Below, piece after piece: positions 17,172 to 26,494 of a stretch of DNA of 64,000 nt. The DNA is taken from positions 9,796,001 to 9,860,000 of the forward strand of contig NZ_CP108513.1 of assembly GCF_035989285.1 (NCBI RefSeq), read 5' to 3'. Every line of letters starts with the position of its first letter. The stretch's first letter is position 1. The notes beneath the pieces were generated by a model, which did not search any database, had not been told where the DNA came from, and worked only from the letters and a program-made list of their open reading frames with translations. This DNA comes from Streptomyces sp. NBC_01235 (GTDB lineage: Bacteria; Actinomycetota; Actinomycetes; Streptomycetales; Streptomycetaceae). Position numbers and translations under genes: made by a program.

Positions 17172-17549
17172 ACCTATGCTGCCACGCTCGATGTCCCGCG
17201 CCACATCGTCGAGTTCCTCGCCCGCTACTCGCCGCAACGGCGTCGGATCGGCACCCCGCGCGGCTCCAGGGCGCTGGGGCCGTTCCGGCAGGCCGTGCTG
17301 GTGCTGCGCTGGTTCCGTGAGCGCGGCTGCGTGCACTGCCTGGCCCGCGACGCCGGTGTCTCCCGGGCCACCGGCTACCGCTACCTGCACGAAGGCATCG
17401 GTGTCCTCGCCGACCAGGCACCCGGCCTGCACGAGATATCGAAAGTGTGTCAGGAGTCGGGCATCACGCACGTGATCCTGGACGGCACCTTGATCGAGTG
17501 TGACCGGGTCGCCGGAGTCCGCGAGAACGGCCACGACCTGTGGTTCAGC
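17172..17549 (+). pseudogene. IS5/HARBI1-type transposase, N-terminal fragment
   Basis: About 125 codons read as the front of a streptomycete IS5-type transposase: GPFRQAVLVLRWFRERGCV, DAGVSRATGYRYLHEGI (helix-turn-helix) and THVILDGTLIECDRVAG with the first catalytic Asp. Similarity stops abruptly after NGHDLWFS; the rest of the DDE domain is missing. The following ~185 bp show no gene I can support. Confidence 0.75.
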
Positions 17550-17736
17550 CGGCTCCAGCTCCCGCATCCCCACGCCCTCCCACGGTCTCCCGGCGTACCG
17601 GTCCGGTGACGGATCGTAAGAGCGGCAGCAGGGTCGTCGCAGCCGAACCCGACAACGACCCCGGCCGACATGCCACGACCCACATGCCCAGCCCCGACCC
17701 TGATCCAACCACCCAGCAGGAGCGGTCAGAAACGAC

Positions 17737-18921
17737 CTAGCGGGCTGAGTCGGGAGTGCGCTGCGGAGCAGCCAGGACCCAGGCGGCGAAGGCTTCGACG
17801 CCGTCCACGACGGCCTCGAAGCGCGGGGAGTGGAACAGGTCGAACGAGTGCTGTCCGCCGGGCAGTTCGGCATAGACCACGGTGCTGTCCGAGACACGGC
17901 GCAGCCGGTCGACGAAGTTCCGGGCGCCCTCGACGGTCGCCAGCGCGTCCTTGGTGCCGTGGGCGATGAGGAACGGTGGCGCACCGGGGTTGAGGTACGC
18001 ATACGGTTGGTTGGGGGACGGCGTTGCGTCGGGCTCCTCGCCGAAGAAGTGGCCGTAGTAGCCATAGAGGCAGATCGCCGCGGTGACCGAGGTGTCGGCC
18101 AACTCGAATCCGGGCTGGAACACCGGGTCGTTCGGCGTGAGCGCGCACAGGGCCGCCAGGTTGGAGCCGGCTGAGCTGCCCGCCACGAACAGCCTCGACG
18201 GATCGGCGCCGTACTCGGGGGCGTGCTCGCGGACCCAGGCGATGACCTTCTTGGCGTCGATCTGATGGCCGGGGAAAGTGGTCTGGGGCCGCAGCCGGTA
18301 GTTGGCGCTGATGCACACCCACCCCTGGCCGGCGAGCCGGTAAAGCAGGGGCCGTGCCTCGCGGTTCTTCGCTCCGCTGGTGTACCCGCCGCCGTGGAAG
18401 TAGATCAGGACCGGCCCGTTGTGCGGTGTGTCGCGGCGGCGGTAGATGTCGAGCAGATTCCGGCGCCCGGCGTCCCCGTAGCGGATGTTGGGGATCCGCT
18501 CCACGTCATGCCGCCGCATCAGGCCCGGTAGCAGCAGGATGCGGGCCCAGGGCCGGTGGCGGCGCAGCGATACGTGCACACGATCTTGCCAGTCGGTGCC
18601 GAGGCCCTGCTCAAGGGCGAGCCCGACCACCTGGTCCGTCCGCAGGCCCCGCCAGGCGGACACGGCCATCCCGGGGATGGTGGCGAGGGCCACCGCGGCC
18701 GTCACCTTGCTGGCCGGTGACCCGAGATCGCCTTGGGCGGCGGCCAATGCCGTGGAGGCCACCACGGCGAACATGCCCAGGAACGGCGCCTCGTTGAGGA
18801 CCATGCCGAACCAGAAGCTCATGGTCGCCAGTGGTCGGGGCCGACGTGGCGCGACAACGGCGAAGAAGGTGCACCAGGTCAACAGCACGGTCGTCGCCAC
18901 GTATCCCATCGGCATGTCCAT
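17737..18921 (-). CDS. Membrane-anchored alpha/beta hydrolase (HSL-type esterase)
   Basis: A 394-aa protein from the ATG at 18921, where the hydrophobic N-terminus starts; a further in-frame extension to 19059 is unlikely because it is polar and has no ribosome site. Residues ~1-115 hold three to four transmembrane helices. The hydrolase domain has the oxyanion motif HGGGYTSG, the nucleophile motif VAGSSAGSN, an Asp in AHGTKDALA and a His in GGQHSFDLF, so the HSL-type triad is complete. It probably cleaves a short acyl ester at the membrane. It stands alone, with mobile-element debris upstream of its 3' end. Confidence 0.8.
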   Translation of the reverse strand: MDMPMGYVATTVLLTWCTFFAVVAPRRPRPLATMSFWFGMVLNEAPFLGMFAVVASTALAAAQGDLGSPASKVTAAVALATIPGMAVSAWRGLRTDQVVGLALEQGLGTDWQDRVHVSLRRHRPWARILLLPGLMRRHDVERIPNIRYGDAGRRNLLDIYRRRDTPHNGPVLIYFHGGGYTSGAKNREARPLLYRLAGQGWVCISANYRLRPQTTFPGHQIDAKKVIAWVREHAPEYGADPSRLFVAGSSAGSNLAALCALTPNDPVFQPGFELADTSVTAAICLYGYYGHFFGEEPDATPSPNQPYAYLNPGAPPFLIAHGTKDALATVEGARNFVDRLRRVSDSTVVYAELPGGQHSFDLFHSPRFEAVVDGVEAFAAWVLAAPQRTPDSAR

Positions 18922-19324
18922 GAACGTATCACCGTCAACTCGGGGAAATTTCCTGGGACTTCGCCGCCCAGCCCCGCCGGCGCAGGTCGCTCGTTCGTGA
19001 AGATCCAACGAACCCGGTTCAACATCAGCGCACACACGCGTTCTCGGCAAGGTCCGCACCGGCCCGAAGTGGGAGTACTGCTCTGGCGAGGGCCCTGCTG
19101 GTCCTGACGAGGCGCGAAGTCTCCCGGTGACCGACGATCTTCACCGAAGTCATCCGCCCACGACCAGCACGAGCACCATGAACCCCGCGCACACCAGACC
19201 CATGACCTGCAAATTCAGTGGCGGCGCAGGAGAGGAAACGCGGCTGCCCGGTGCGGAATTGGATCATAAGAGGGGACAATGTCCGTGCAGGGCAACGTCG
19301 TTGGGTCACAGGGAGAGGGACAAG
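18922..19324. other. Divergent intergenic region, no gene seen
   Basis: About 400 bp between the esterase start and the three-gene NTPase/helicase operon. No open frame here shows recognisable protein features. It should hold the promoters of both divergent units; the only marked site is GGGAGAGG just before 19325. An AT-richer patch (GAATTGGATCATAAG, ~19257-19271) is a candidate promoter but does not match consensus well. Confidence 0.4.
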
Positions 19325-19762
19325 ATGCTGGAGGAACTTGTTCTGGTCGGGGGAACCACGGTCGTCGCGGCCATGGCCACCGACTCGTGGACGGTCGCGC
19401 GCGGCGGAGTCGCACGGCTGTTCCGCCGCCGCGGAGAGGACCGACAGACCGCCATCGAGGCCCAGCTCGACAACAACGAGGCCCTCGTCGCGAGGGCCGA
19501 CGACGCCGAGCGGGTACGTCAGAGCCTGCTCCCCGTGTGGATGCTGGAGCTGGAATCGCTCCTGGACGAGTACCCGGACGCCGCGGACGAACTGCGTGAG
19601 CTGACCGAGGAGATCAAGAAGCGGTTGCCCGAGACGCGGCAGCCCCAGGTGCAGAACAACGTGGCCAAGGACAACGGACAGGTTTTCGCGGCTCTGGGCG
19701 GCAATGTCATCGTGCACCCGGCGCCTCCTGGACAGGCGGGAGGTACCGGAGCCGCCCGGTGA
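19325..19762 (+). CDS. Small membrane-anchored coiled protein of NTPase/helicase operon
   Basis: A 145-aa protein; GGGAGAGG lies 5 nt before the ATG. Residues 3-20 are hydrophobic (LEELVLVGGTTVVAAMA) and may anchor or dock the protein. Residues ~38-105 are charged and helical (a likely coiled coil). The tail reads VQNNVAKDNGQVFAALGGNVIVH, a beta-like tail resembling those of small proteins encoded next to actinobacterial STAND NTPases. Its stop overlaps the next GTG (GTGA), so the two products are probably made in fixed ratio. Its role is unknown; the likely guess is an adaptor or membrane-acting partner of the downstream NTPase. Confidence 0.65.
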   Translation: MLEELVLVGGTTVVAAMATDSWTVARGGVARLFRRRGEDRQTAIEAQLDNNEALVARADDAERVRQSLLPVWMLELESLLDEYPDAADELRELTEEIKKRLPETRQPQVQNNVAKDNGQVFAALGGNVIVHPAPPGQAGGTGAAR

Positions 19763-22626
19763 GTCGGCCCGGAGCCGGACCACGGCAGACGGTCCGCGTC
19801 GACGGCGGGTTCGGCTACGGCGTCATCGGCGCCGACCTGCACGTCTTCCCCGACCGGGGCCCGGTCTACCTGCTCTCCCGGTATCGACCTGCTCCGGGCC
19901 TGGCCCCCGCCCTCTCACTCGGGGAGAGGGACACGGTCGGACCCGCCTCCCAGCCCAGTCGGCTCCTCAACGCCCGCTTCCAGGTCGTGGATTTCACCGG
20001 TCGGGCCGAGGAGCGGGCGGAGCTGGCCGCATGGCGGGACGGTGACGGTCCCCGCGCCGCCCTCTGGCTGCACGGAGCCGGCGGCCAGGGCAAGACCCGG
20101 TTGGCTGCGCAGTTCGCGGCCGACAGCGCGTCAAGGGGCTGGAAGGTCGTCTCGGCCACTCACGGCGCCGGTACGATCCACCCGCACCCGGGAAGCCAGG
20201 ACCTGCGGCTCGATGGCGCCGCGGGGCTCCTCCTGGTCGTCGACTACGCCGACCGCTGGCCCCTCTCCCATCTGACGTGGCTGTTCAGTAACAAGCTGCT
20301 GGACGGGCCCCTGCCGACCCGACTGCTGTTGCTGGCCCGGTCCGTCGCCCCCTGGCCCGCCGTGCGCTCCGCGCTGGAGGACACCAGGACGGAGGCGGGC
20401 GACCTCGCACTGCGACCGCTCGATGAGCGCCGCGGTGGACTCGACGCCCGCCGAGCCATGTTCACCGTCGCCCGCAACTGCTTCGCCGCCCACTACGGTC
20501 TCGCCGACCCGAACGCCATCGCCGTACCCGGCTATCTGGACCGGTCGGACTTCGGCCTGGTCCTGGCGTTGCACATGGCCGCGCTGGTGGCCGTCGACGC
20601 CCACGTCCGCGGCGGCAGCCCGCCGAAGGACATGGCGGGCCTGTCCGCATATCTGCTCGACCGCGAACGCAGGCATTGGACCCGGCTCCACGAACTCCGC
20701 CTGGAGGGCCTGGAGTACGAGACCCCGCCCGGCGTCATGAGCCAGGTGGTCTTCACCGCCGCGCTCGCCGGCGCGACCACCCACCACGACGGCACGGCCC
20801 TGCTCGGTGGCCTGGGCATGGAGCGCCCCGCGCGGCTCCTGGCCGATCACGCCACTTGCTACCCGCCCGAGGAGCCCGGCGCGGTCCTCGAACCCCTCTA
20901 CCCCGACCGGCTCGCCGAGGACTTCCTCGCCCTCGCCCTCCCCGGCCACGACACGACCGGCTACCCCACGGCTCCCTGGGCGCCGGATTTCATCGGCACG
21001 CTCGTCGCCCGCGACCCGGACGGCTCGCCGCCTGCTCATCTGGCCCGTGCCCTGACCTTCCTGGCCTCCACGGCGGCACCGCACCGCTGGCCGCACGCCG
21101 CCCGGTACCTGGAAACCCTGCTGCGCACGGACCCAGCCCTGGCCGTCGCCGCCGGCGGCGCGGCCCTGACCGCGCTGGCCGCGGTCGACCTCGACACCGA
21201 GGTCCTGGAGGCGGTCGACGCGTACTTCCCCCACCGCGGACAGGCAGATCTCGATGCCGGTATCGCCGCCGTCACCGAGCGCCTCGCCGAACGCCACCTC
21301 TCCACCACCCAGGACTCCTCCGCGCACGCCCGGCTGTACCAGAACCTCGGGTTCCGGCTGGAGAGGGCGGGCCATCGGGAGGACGCCGTGGCCGCGGCCG
21401 AGAAAGCGGTCGCTCTCCTGCGGAAACTCGCCGCCGTCGACGCTGCCACGTACGAGCCTGCGCTCGCCATGGCCCTGGCCCAGCTGAGCGAGCGTGCTCA
21501 TTCGGCTGACCGCACGGAGGCCAGCCGCCACGCCGCCGAAGAGGCCGTCGGTCTCTTCCGAAGACTGGCGGACGTCGACCCCACAGCGCACGAACCCGGA
21601 CTCGCCCTGTCGCTCTCCCACCTCGGCGTGAACCTGTCCGAGGCCCGGGACCCCGAGGCGGCCCTCGCCGTGACCCAGCGGGCCATGGGAATCTTCCAGA
21701 GGCTGGCGGCCACCGACCCCGAGACCTACGGGCCCGGCCTGGCCGTGACCCTGGTCAACGAGGCCGTTCTGTGCCGGCAGCAGCGGCGGTGGTCGGACGC
21801 CCGGACGGCTGCCGAACGGGCGGTCGCGCTCATCCGGCGGCTGGTGGCCGGCGGACCCGCGGTCTCCACGTCCGAGTTCGACCGGTCCGTCGCGGTCGAC
21901 GAGTCCGACCTGGCGACGGCCCTGTCCGTTCTTGGGCTGCTGCTGTGGGGCGCACGCCGCCGCGACGACTCCCTGGCCGCCCTGCGGGAGGCGGCGGACA
22001 TCAGATGCCGACTGGCGACGGCCAACCCCACCGCCCATGAACACGCTCTGGCCGATGACCTCTCCTCCCTCGGCACCTACCTCGCGCAGAGCGGCCGTGC
22101 CGAGGAGGCGCTGGCCGTGACCGCGCAGAGCGTGGAGATCTACCAGCGCCTCGCGTCGCAGAACCCCGGGGCGTTCGAGAAGCCACTGCGCACGGCGCAC
22201 GAGGCATACCGGACCCTGCGCGAGCGGCTGAGCGGAACTGCCCCCGAAACCGACAGGACCTGGACTCTGGAGGAGCACTATGTGGCGCTCCTCAACCAGG
22301 ACGAGGTCTGGCAGGACGCCCAGGACCGCCGCCATCGCCTGGACGACATGGACCCCCGCTACAGCGGCAACGTGCTGCGGTTCCTGCTCCGGCAGGCCGA
22401 TGTCCTCTTCGAGGGGTTGTTGCACGGGCTCGGCGCCTCCCCCGAGTCGCTCGGCCGATGGGCCGGTGAGACTGCCGAGACCTGGCTCGCCCGGCAACCG
22501 CTCGCCGTCGCCCTGCGCCGCCGCTCGGAGGGGAAGCCGGCCCGACCGGAACTCTGCTATTGCGGGTACGCCATTCAGCCCGAGTGGAATCATGATCATT
22601 GCTATCCCGGCATCATCGTCGACTGA
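19759..22626 (+). CDS. STAND-type NTPase with TPR repeats
   Basis: A 955-aa protein from GTG. Residues ~10-45 form a short beta module (GYGVIGADLHVFPDRGPVYLL). A P-loop GAGGQGKT follows near residue 107 (LWLHGAGGQGKTRLA), then a Walker B-like LLLVVDYADRW near 160. The central helical part leads into TPR units from ~520 to ~830 (repeats built on AVAAAEKAVALLRKLAAVD and relatives). STAND NTPases of this build act as switches that oligomerise on sensing a trigger. The C-terminal ~60 residues carry a Cys/His-containing tail (ELCYCGYAIQPEWNHDH) that could be a small zinc site. It lies between the small anchor protein and the helicase; overlap and spacing suggest one transcript. Confidence 0.75.
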   Translation: MSRPGAGPRQTVRVDGGFGYGVIGADLHVFPDRGPVYLLSRYRPAPGLAPALSLGERDTVGPASQPSRLLNARFQVVDFTGRAEERAELAAWRDGDGPRAALWLHGAGGQGKTRLAAQFAADSASRGWKVVSATHGAGTIHPHPGSQDLRLDGAAGLLLVVDYADRWPLSHLTWLFSNKLLDGPLPTRLLLLARSVAPWPAVRSALEDTRTEAGDLALRPLDERRGGLDARRAMFTVARNCFAAHYGLADPNAIAVPGYLDRSDFGLVLALHMAALVAVDAHVRGGSPPKDMAGLSAYLLDRERRHWTRLHELRLEGLEYETPPGVMSQVVFTAALAGATTHHDGTALLGGLGMERPARLLADHATCYPPEEPGAVLEPLYPDRLAEDFLALALPGHDTTGYPTAPWAPDFIGTLVARDPDGSPPAHLARALTFLASTAAPHRWPHAARYLETLLRTDPALAVAAGGAALTALAAVDLDTEVLEAVDAYFPHRGQADLDAGIAAVTERLAERHLSTTQDSSAHARLYQNLGFRLERAGHREDAVAAAEKAVALLRKLAAVDAATYEPALAMALAQLSERAHSADRTEASRHAAEEAVGLFRRLADVDPTAHEPGLALSLSHLGVNLSEARDPEAALAVTQRAMGIFQRLAATDPETYGPGLAVTLVNEAVLCRQQRRWSDARTAAERAVALIRRLVAGGPAVSTSEFDRSVAVDESDLATALSVLGLLLWGARRRDDSLAALREAADIRCRLATANPTAHEHALADDLSSLGTYLAQSGRAEEALAVTAQSVEIYQRLASQNPGAFEKPLRTAHEAYRTLRERLSGTAPETDRTWTLEEHYVALLNQDEVWQDAQDRRHRLDDMDPRYSGNVLRFLLRQADVLFEGLLHGLGASPESLGRWAGETAETWLARQPLAVALRRRSEGKPARPELCYCGYAIQPEWNHDHCYPGIIVD

Positions 22627-22661
22627 ACAGCGCTGCCGACCGGGTGGACGAGGGGAGACGC

Positions 22662-25600
22662 GTGGGGGACATGGCCGAACTCGGTCTGCCGGTCGTGGAG
22701 GTCGTACGGGAGCGCTGGGGCGTCGTCCTGCCCGCCGACGGTCTCATCGCCCGTTTCGCCGAACCCGGTTGGACCTACGAGGAGGAGGTGGCACGCCCCT
22801 GCCCCGAGTGCGACGGCCGGATGCACTCGCTGCGCAGACCGTACGAGTCGGCGGGGAAGGTCTACCGCTACGTGGCCGTCGTCTGCCCGGTCTGCCCGGC
22901 GGCGTACACCCTCGCGGACCTGGGCGTGAAGACCTACGAAAAGCTGTGCGCGCGGCCCGGTGCGGCGAAGTCGGACGCGGTGGAGCCCGGCGAGGCGAAC
23001 GAGTCCGGTGCCGTGCCCCCGGCGCGGGCGTCTCGCCGGACGGGCGCGGTGGGGCCGACAGGGACGCGGGTCGGGGTGACAGCACGGACGAACTTGCCGT
23101 GGGTGTCCGAAGGGGCACGAAGTTGGGAACGGTTCCTCGGCCCTTGCCCCACCGGGCCGGGCGTCACCATCACCGCTGTCGCGGCATCTCCCGCCCCTGC
23201 CTGGCCGACGGATCTGCCGATGCCGGCCGAGCCGGAGAAGCGCCGCCTGTTCTGGCGCAAGGTCACCGACCCTGCCTGGCGGCCGCCCGAGGGGGCGGTG
23301 ACGGCGGCCGACGACATCCGGATCATCCTGCCCGAGGGCCCCGCCTTCGACGACCTGCGCGCCCACCTGGCCGAGCGGGGCATTGCGTTCCGCAGCGTCC
23401 GGCACTGGGTGGAGGACGAACAGGTCGGCACGGTGGGCGAGTTCGGCAGTCCCACGGATCTGGTGGCCCACCCCGCCCGCGCATTCGCGGGCCTGGGTTC
23501 CCCCATGCCGCCCACGCCCGTCGCGGGACCCGGGGCGCACGCCGCCCGGGACGCGTTCGAGGCCCAGTGGGACGCCCTGGCGGACCTGCCGGACGCCGAC
23601 GAGGCCCCGTACGTACCGGTCACCGATCTGGTTCCCGAGGACTGGACCCGGCTGTTGCCGCACCCCACCTTCAACCCGGCACAGGCCGAAGCCGTTCCCG
23701 CCCTCCTGGAGGACGACGGCCATGTGATGGTCGTCGCCCCGACCGGCGCGGGCAAGACACCCATCGGCATGGTGGCCGCGCTGCGCGCCCACGCGCAGGG
23801 CCGCAAGGCGGCCTGGCTCGTCCCCCAGCGGTCGCTCACCGACGAACTCGACCGTGAACTGGAGAACTGGCGGCGGCACGGCATCGGGATCGTCCGGCTC
23901 ACGGGCGAGTACGCCACCGACACCGAACTCGTCCGCGAGGCCGACATCTGGGTCGCCACCACCGAGAAGTTCGAGGCGATCTGCCGAAACGGGTCGCTGG
24001 GCGGTGTCCTTGCCGAGGTCGGCGCTCTGGTCGTCGACGAGATCCACCTGCTCGGTGATCCGGTGCGGGGCGCCGTGCTCGAAGCGGTGCTCACGCGGGT
24101 ACGCGAGGACAGTGCCCAGACCCGCATCGTCGGACTGTCGGCGACAGTGGCCAACGCCGACGAGGTCGCCGACTGGCTGGGGGCCCGGCTGATCCGTACG
24201 TCATGGCGGCCGACCCGGCTGACCTGGCAGATCCCCCTGCTGCCCGCCGCACGCGACGGCGAACGCTCCATGCGGTCCACCGCTGCTCGGACCTCCGCCG
24301 CCGTGCGGCTGGTCCGGACCGTGACCGACGAGGATGGCAGCGTGCTCGTCTTCTGCAGCAGCAAGCGCGGAGTGCGTGCGACGGCACTGGCCATCGCCGC
24401 GGACCGCGGGGCCCCGACACGCGGCGTCGACGCGGACGACACAGAAATCGTCGAGCGGCTGTGCGGCAGCGTCGGCGTCGGACTGCACTACCGCGACTGG
24501 CCGTACAAGCGCGAGGCCGAGAAGGCGTTCCGGGCCCGGGAGAGCGACGTCCTGGTCGCGACCTCCACCGTGGCAGCCGGGGTGAACCTCCCCGCCCGCG
24601 CCGTCGTCGTGCGCGACGGCCGCCTCGGCCAGAATCGGATCGAGGTGTCCATGGTGCAGCAGATGTTCGGCCGCGCCGGACGGGTCGGCGCGGGAGAGCG
24701 GGAGGGCTGGGCCTATCTGCTGGCGGACGAGACGGAGCGCCCCGCATGGCAGGCGCGGCTGACCCTCGGCTACACCGTGCGTTCGCGTATCGGTGACCGG
24801 CTGCCCGACCACCTGCTGGCCGAACTGGTGCAGGGACGCGTGACCTCGCTGGAGGAGGCCGAGGACTGGTGGACCGACACATTCGCCTTCCATCAGGGGC
24901 ACGACAGTGTCGAGCCGCTCCATGACGCCGTGGACTGTCTGGAGGAGGCCGGCTTCCTGCGCCGGCATGCCGGACCTGGGGGCGACACGTTCCTGGAACC
25001 GACCGAACCGGGCACGCTGACCAGCCGCTTCATGGTGGACGCCGTCCTGGCGCACGAGTTGTCCGAAGCGGTACGCAACCTGCCCGTACCGGAGGACCCC
25101 GACCACGCCGAACGGGCACTGACGAGGGTGCTGGCCACCCGGCTGCCGGAACTGGCGGAGGCCGCGTTCAGCGACCGCGCCCGCGCCACCCTGCGCAGGG
25201 TGCTGCGCCACCAGGGCCGGACGGAGCAGCTGGAGACCGATCAGGAACCACCGGACAAGGACGAGGGACTGCTGCCGGGAGACCTGGCCCACGCGGTGCT
25301 GCTGCTGGTCGCCACCAGCCCCCAGGCGTTCGCCGCGCGCGCCGGGTACGTGCTCGGCATCCCGGCCGAGAGCCTGACGGCCGTCCTCGACGAGGCCCAG
25401 CGCTATCTGGCCTGGCTGGGTGCCCAGGGAGAGCTGGGTACCGTCCACCCCTGGGCGGCCGTCGTGGCCGCCGACCTCGCCGAACGCATCCGCTGGCGCG
25501 CCCTCGGCCCCGAGCGGGGCGCCGGCCGGCTGCTGTGGATGTGCGGCCGGATGGCCACACCGCGGCTGGCACCGCGTCTCGTACCGCGCATGTGGCGCGC

Positions 25601-25949
25601 GGCGCGCGATCGCGGTATCGGTGCCCCCGACTGGACGGGCACCACCCCGCCGCGCGACAGCGCGATCACACCGGCGCGATACCAGGCGCTGCTCAAGCAG
25701 CGCGCCACCGGAACCGCCCTCACCCGGCACTCCGGCTCACTGCGCGTGGAAGCCCCGCACGGCGCGGTGATCTGCCTCTGGGACGGCGCGACGACGATCC
25801 GGTACGTCTCCGACGGCACCCCCGCCATACTCGACCACCCGCCGGGCAATCCCGGTGACTCTTCGAGAGGCCGACGAGGAGGCGCCGTCTTCACACGCGG
25901 CGACCGCCACGCCGCAGGGTGGCTCGCGCCCTACAACGGGCACTCCTGA
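22662..25949 (+). CDS. Ski2-like DEAD/DEAH helicase with N-terminal zinc finger
   Basis: A 1095-aa protein from the GTG at 22662, preceded by AGGGGAG; an ATG at 22671 is the alternative. Near residues 46-80 two CPxC pairs (CPECDGR and CPVCPA) form a probable zinc ribbon. The helicase core has motif I APTGAGKTPIGM (~360), motif II VVDEIHLLGD (~458), motif III GLSATVANADE, motif IV VLVFCSSKRG, motif V STVAAGVNLPAR and motif VI MFGRAGRVG, the Ski2/Hel308 pattern. A winged-helix and helical C-terminal region follows (DLAHAVLLLVATSPQ). It should unwind or translocate on nucleic acid. Ski2-like helicases occur in known antiphage systems such as Hachiman (HamB), but no HamA-like gene is present here. 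Confidence 0.8.
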   Translation: MGDMAELGLPVVEVVRERWGVVLPADGLIARFAEPGWTYEEEVARPCPECDGRMHSLRRPYESAGKVYRYVAVVCPVCPAAYTLADLGVKTYEKLCARPGAAKSDAVEPGEANESGAVPPARASRRTGAVGPTGTRVGVTARTNLPWVSEGARSWERFLGPCPTGPGVTITAVAASPAPAWPTDLPMPAEPEKRRLFWRKVTDPAWRPPEGAVTAADDIRIILPEGPAFDDLRAHLAERGIAFRSVRHWVEDEQVGTVGEFGSPTDLVAHPARAFAGLGSPMPPTPVAGPGAHAARDAFEAQWDALADLPDADEAPYVPVTDLVPEDWTRLLPHPTFNPAQAEAVPALLEDDGHVMVVAPTGAGKTPIGMVAALRAHAQGRKAAWLVPQRSLTDELDRELENWRRHGIGIVRLTGEYATDTELVREADIWVATTEKFEAICRNGSLGGVLAEVGALVVDEIHLLGDPVRGAVLEAVLTRVREDSAQTRIVGLSATVANADEVADWLGARLIRTSWRPTRLTWQIPLLPAARDGERSMRSTAARTSAAVRLVRTVTDEDGSVLVFCSSKRGVRATALAIAADRGAPTRGVDADDTEIVERLCGSVGVGLHYRDWPYKREAEKAFRARESDVLVATSTVAAGVNLPARAVVVRDGRLGQNRIEVSMVQQMFGRAGRVGAGEREGWAYLLADETERPAWQARLTLGYTVRSRIGDRLPDHLLAELVQGRVTSLEEAEDWWTDTFAFHQGHDSVEPLHDAVDCLEEAGFLRRHAGPGGDTFLEPTEPGTLTSRFMVDAVLAHELSEAVRNLPVPEDPDHAERALTRVLATRLPELAEAAFSDRARATLRRVLRHQGRTEQLETDQEPPDKDEGLLPGDLAHAVLLLVATSPQAFAARAGYVLGIPAESLTAVLDEAQRYLAWLGAQGELGTVHPWAAVVAADLAERIRWRALGPERGAGRLLWMCGRMATPRLAPRLVPRMWRAARDRGIGAPDWTGTTPPRDSAITPARYQALLKQRATGTALTRHSGSLRVEAPHGAVICLWDGATTIRYVSDGTPAILDHPPGNPGDSSRGRRGGAVFTRGDRHAAGWLAPYNGHS

Positions 25950-26110
25950 CAACGGGTTTCACAAAGCGACTCCTGAGCACCGGCAACGGACGCTCCGACC
26001 GCCGGCGACGCGACGGAGATCCCTGTGGTTCCCGCATGCGCCCACCGGGCGCGGGTAGAGGCGCAGGGCGCCGTTTCGTCGCACCGGGTCGGCACGGGAG
26101 CAGGCCGGGA

Positions 26111-26494
26111 ATGGCTCCTCCCGTGCCGGTGCCGCCGCGACCGCCGCCATCGGTGTTCTCCCGCGTGCCCCTCAGGCGGTGCATCCCGATCGCCCTTCTC
26201 GTCGGCACGGTGTTGTCCCTGGCCAACCAGGGTTCTGCCGTCGCGTCCGGGGACGCCGGCGCGGCCACGGCCGTGCGCGTGGCGATGAACTTCGTGGTGC
26301 CGTTCTGCTTGTCGAGCGGCGGATACTTCAGCCGCCGGAGGGCCACCTGGCGCGATGATCGACAGCCAGTCAGAGCGCCGCACCCAGCATCTGGTCCATC
26401 GACGGACCCGACATCTGCAAACCCGGCAGCAGCCAGTCCTGGAAGGGGGCGAGCACGGCCAGTACGAGGAGGGCGACGCCCACCGCCCAACTGA
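26111..26494 (+). CDS. NrtS-like small membrane protein
   Basis: A 127-aa frame whose residues ~15-80 match the small NrtS nitrate/nitrite transporter build: an LRRCIPIALLVGTVLSLANQ helix, a GDAGAATAVRVAMNFVVP segment and FCLSSGGYFSRRR. Two hydrophobic helices are separated by the NQGxxxxSGD turn. The last ~45 residues are Pro/Arg-rich and run antisense to the 3' end of the DUF2182 gene, so the frame may be extended beyond the ancestral stop. The ribosome site before 26111 is weak; an in-frame ATG at 26036 is possible. Confidence 0.5.
   Translation: MAPPVPVPPRPPPSVFSRVPLRRCIPIALLVGTVLSLANQGSAVASGDAGAATAVRVAMNFVVPFCLSSGGYFSRRRATWRDDRQPVRAPHPASGPSTDPTSANPAAASPGRGRARPVRGGRRPPPN

Noticed and set aside
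17550..17736. Possible small gene after the IS5 fragment
   Set aside because: The open frame is basic and Pro/Ser-rich with no ribosome site or motif; probably debris.
20131..22599. 822-codon minus-strand frame opposite the STAND-TPR gene
   Set aside because: No motifs and shadow-type composition; the + strand carries the P-loop and TPR repeats.
22662..25949. Hachiman system, suggested by the Ski2-like helicase
   Set aside because: No HamA/DUF1837-like gene is adjacent; the partner is a STAND-TPR NTPase.
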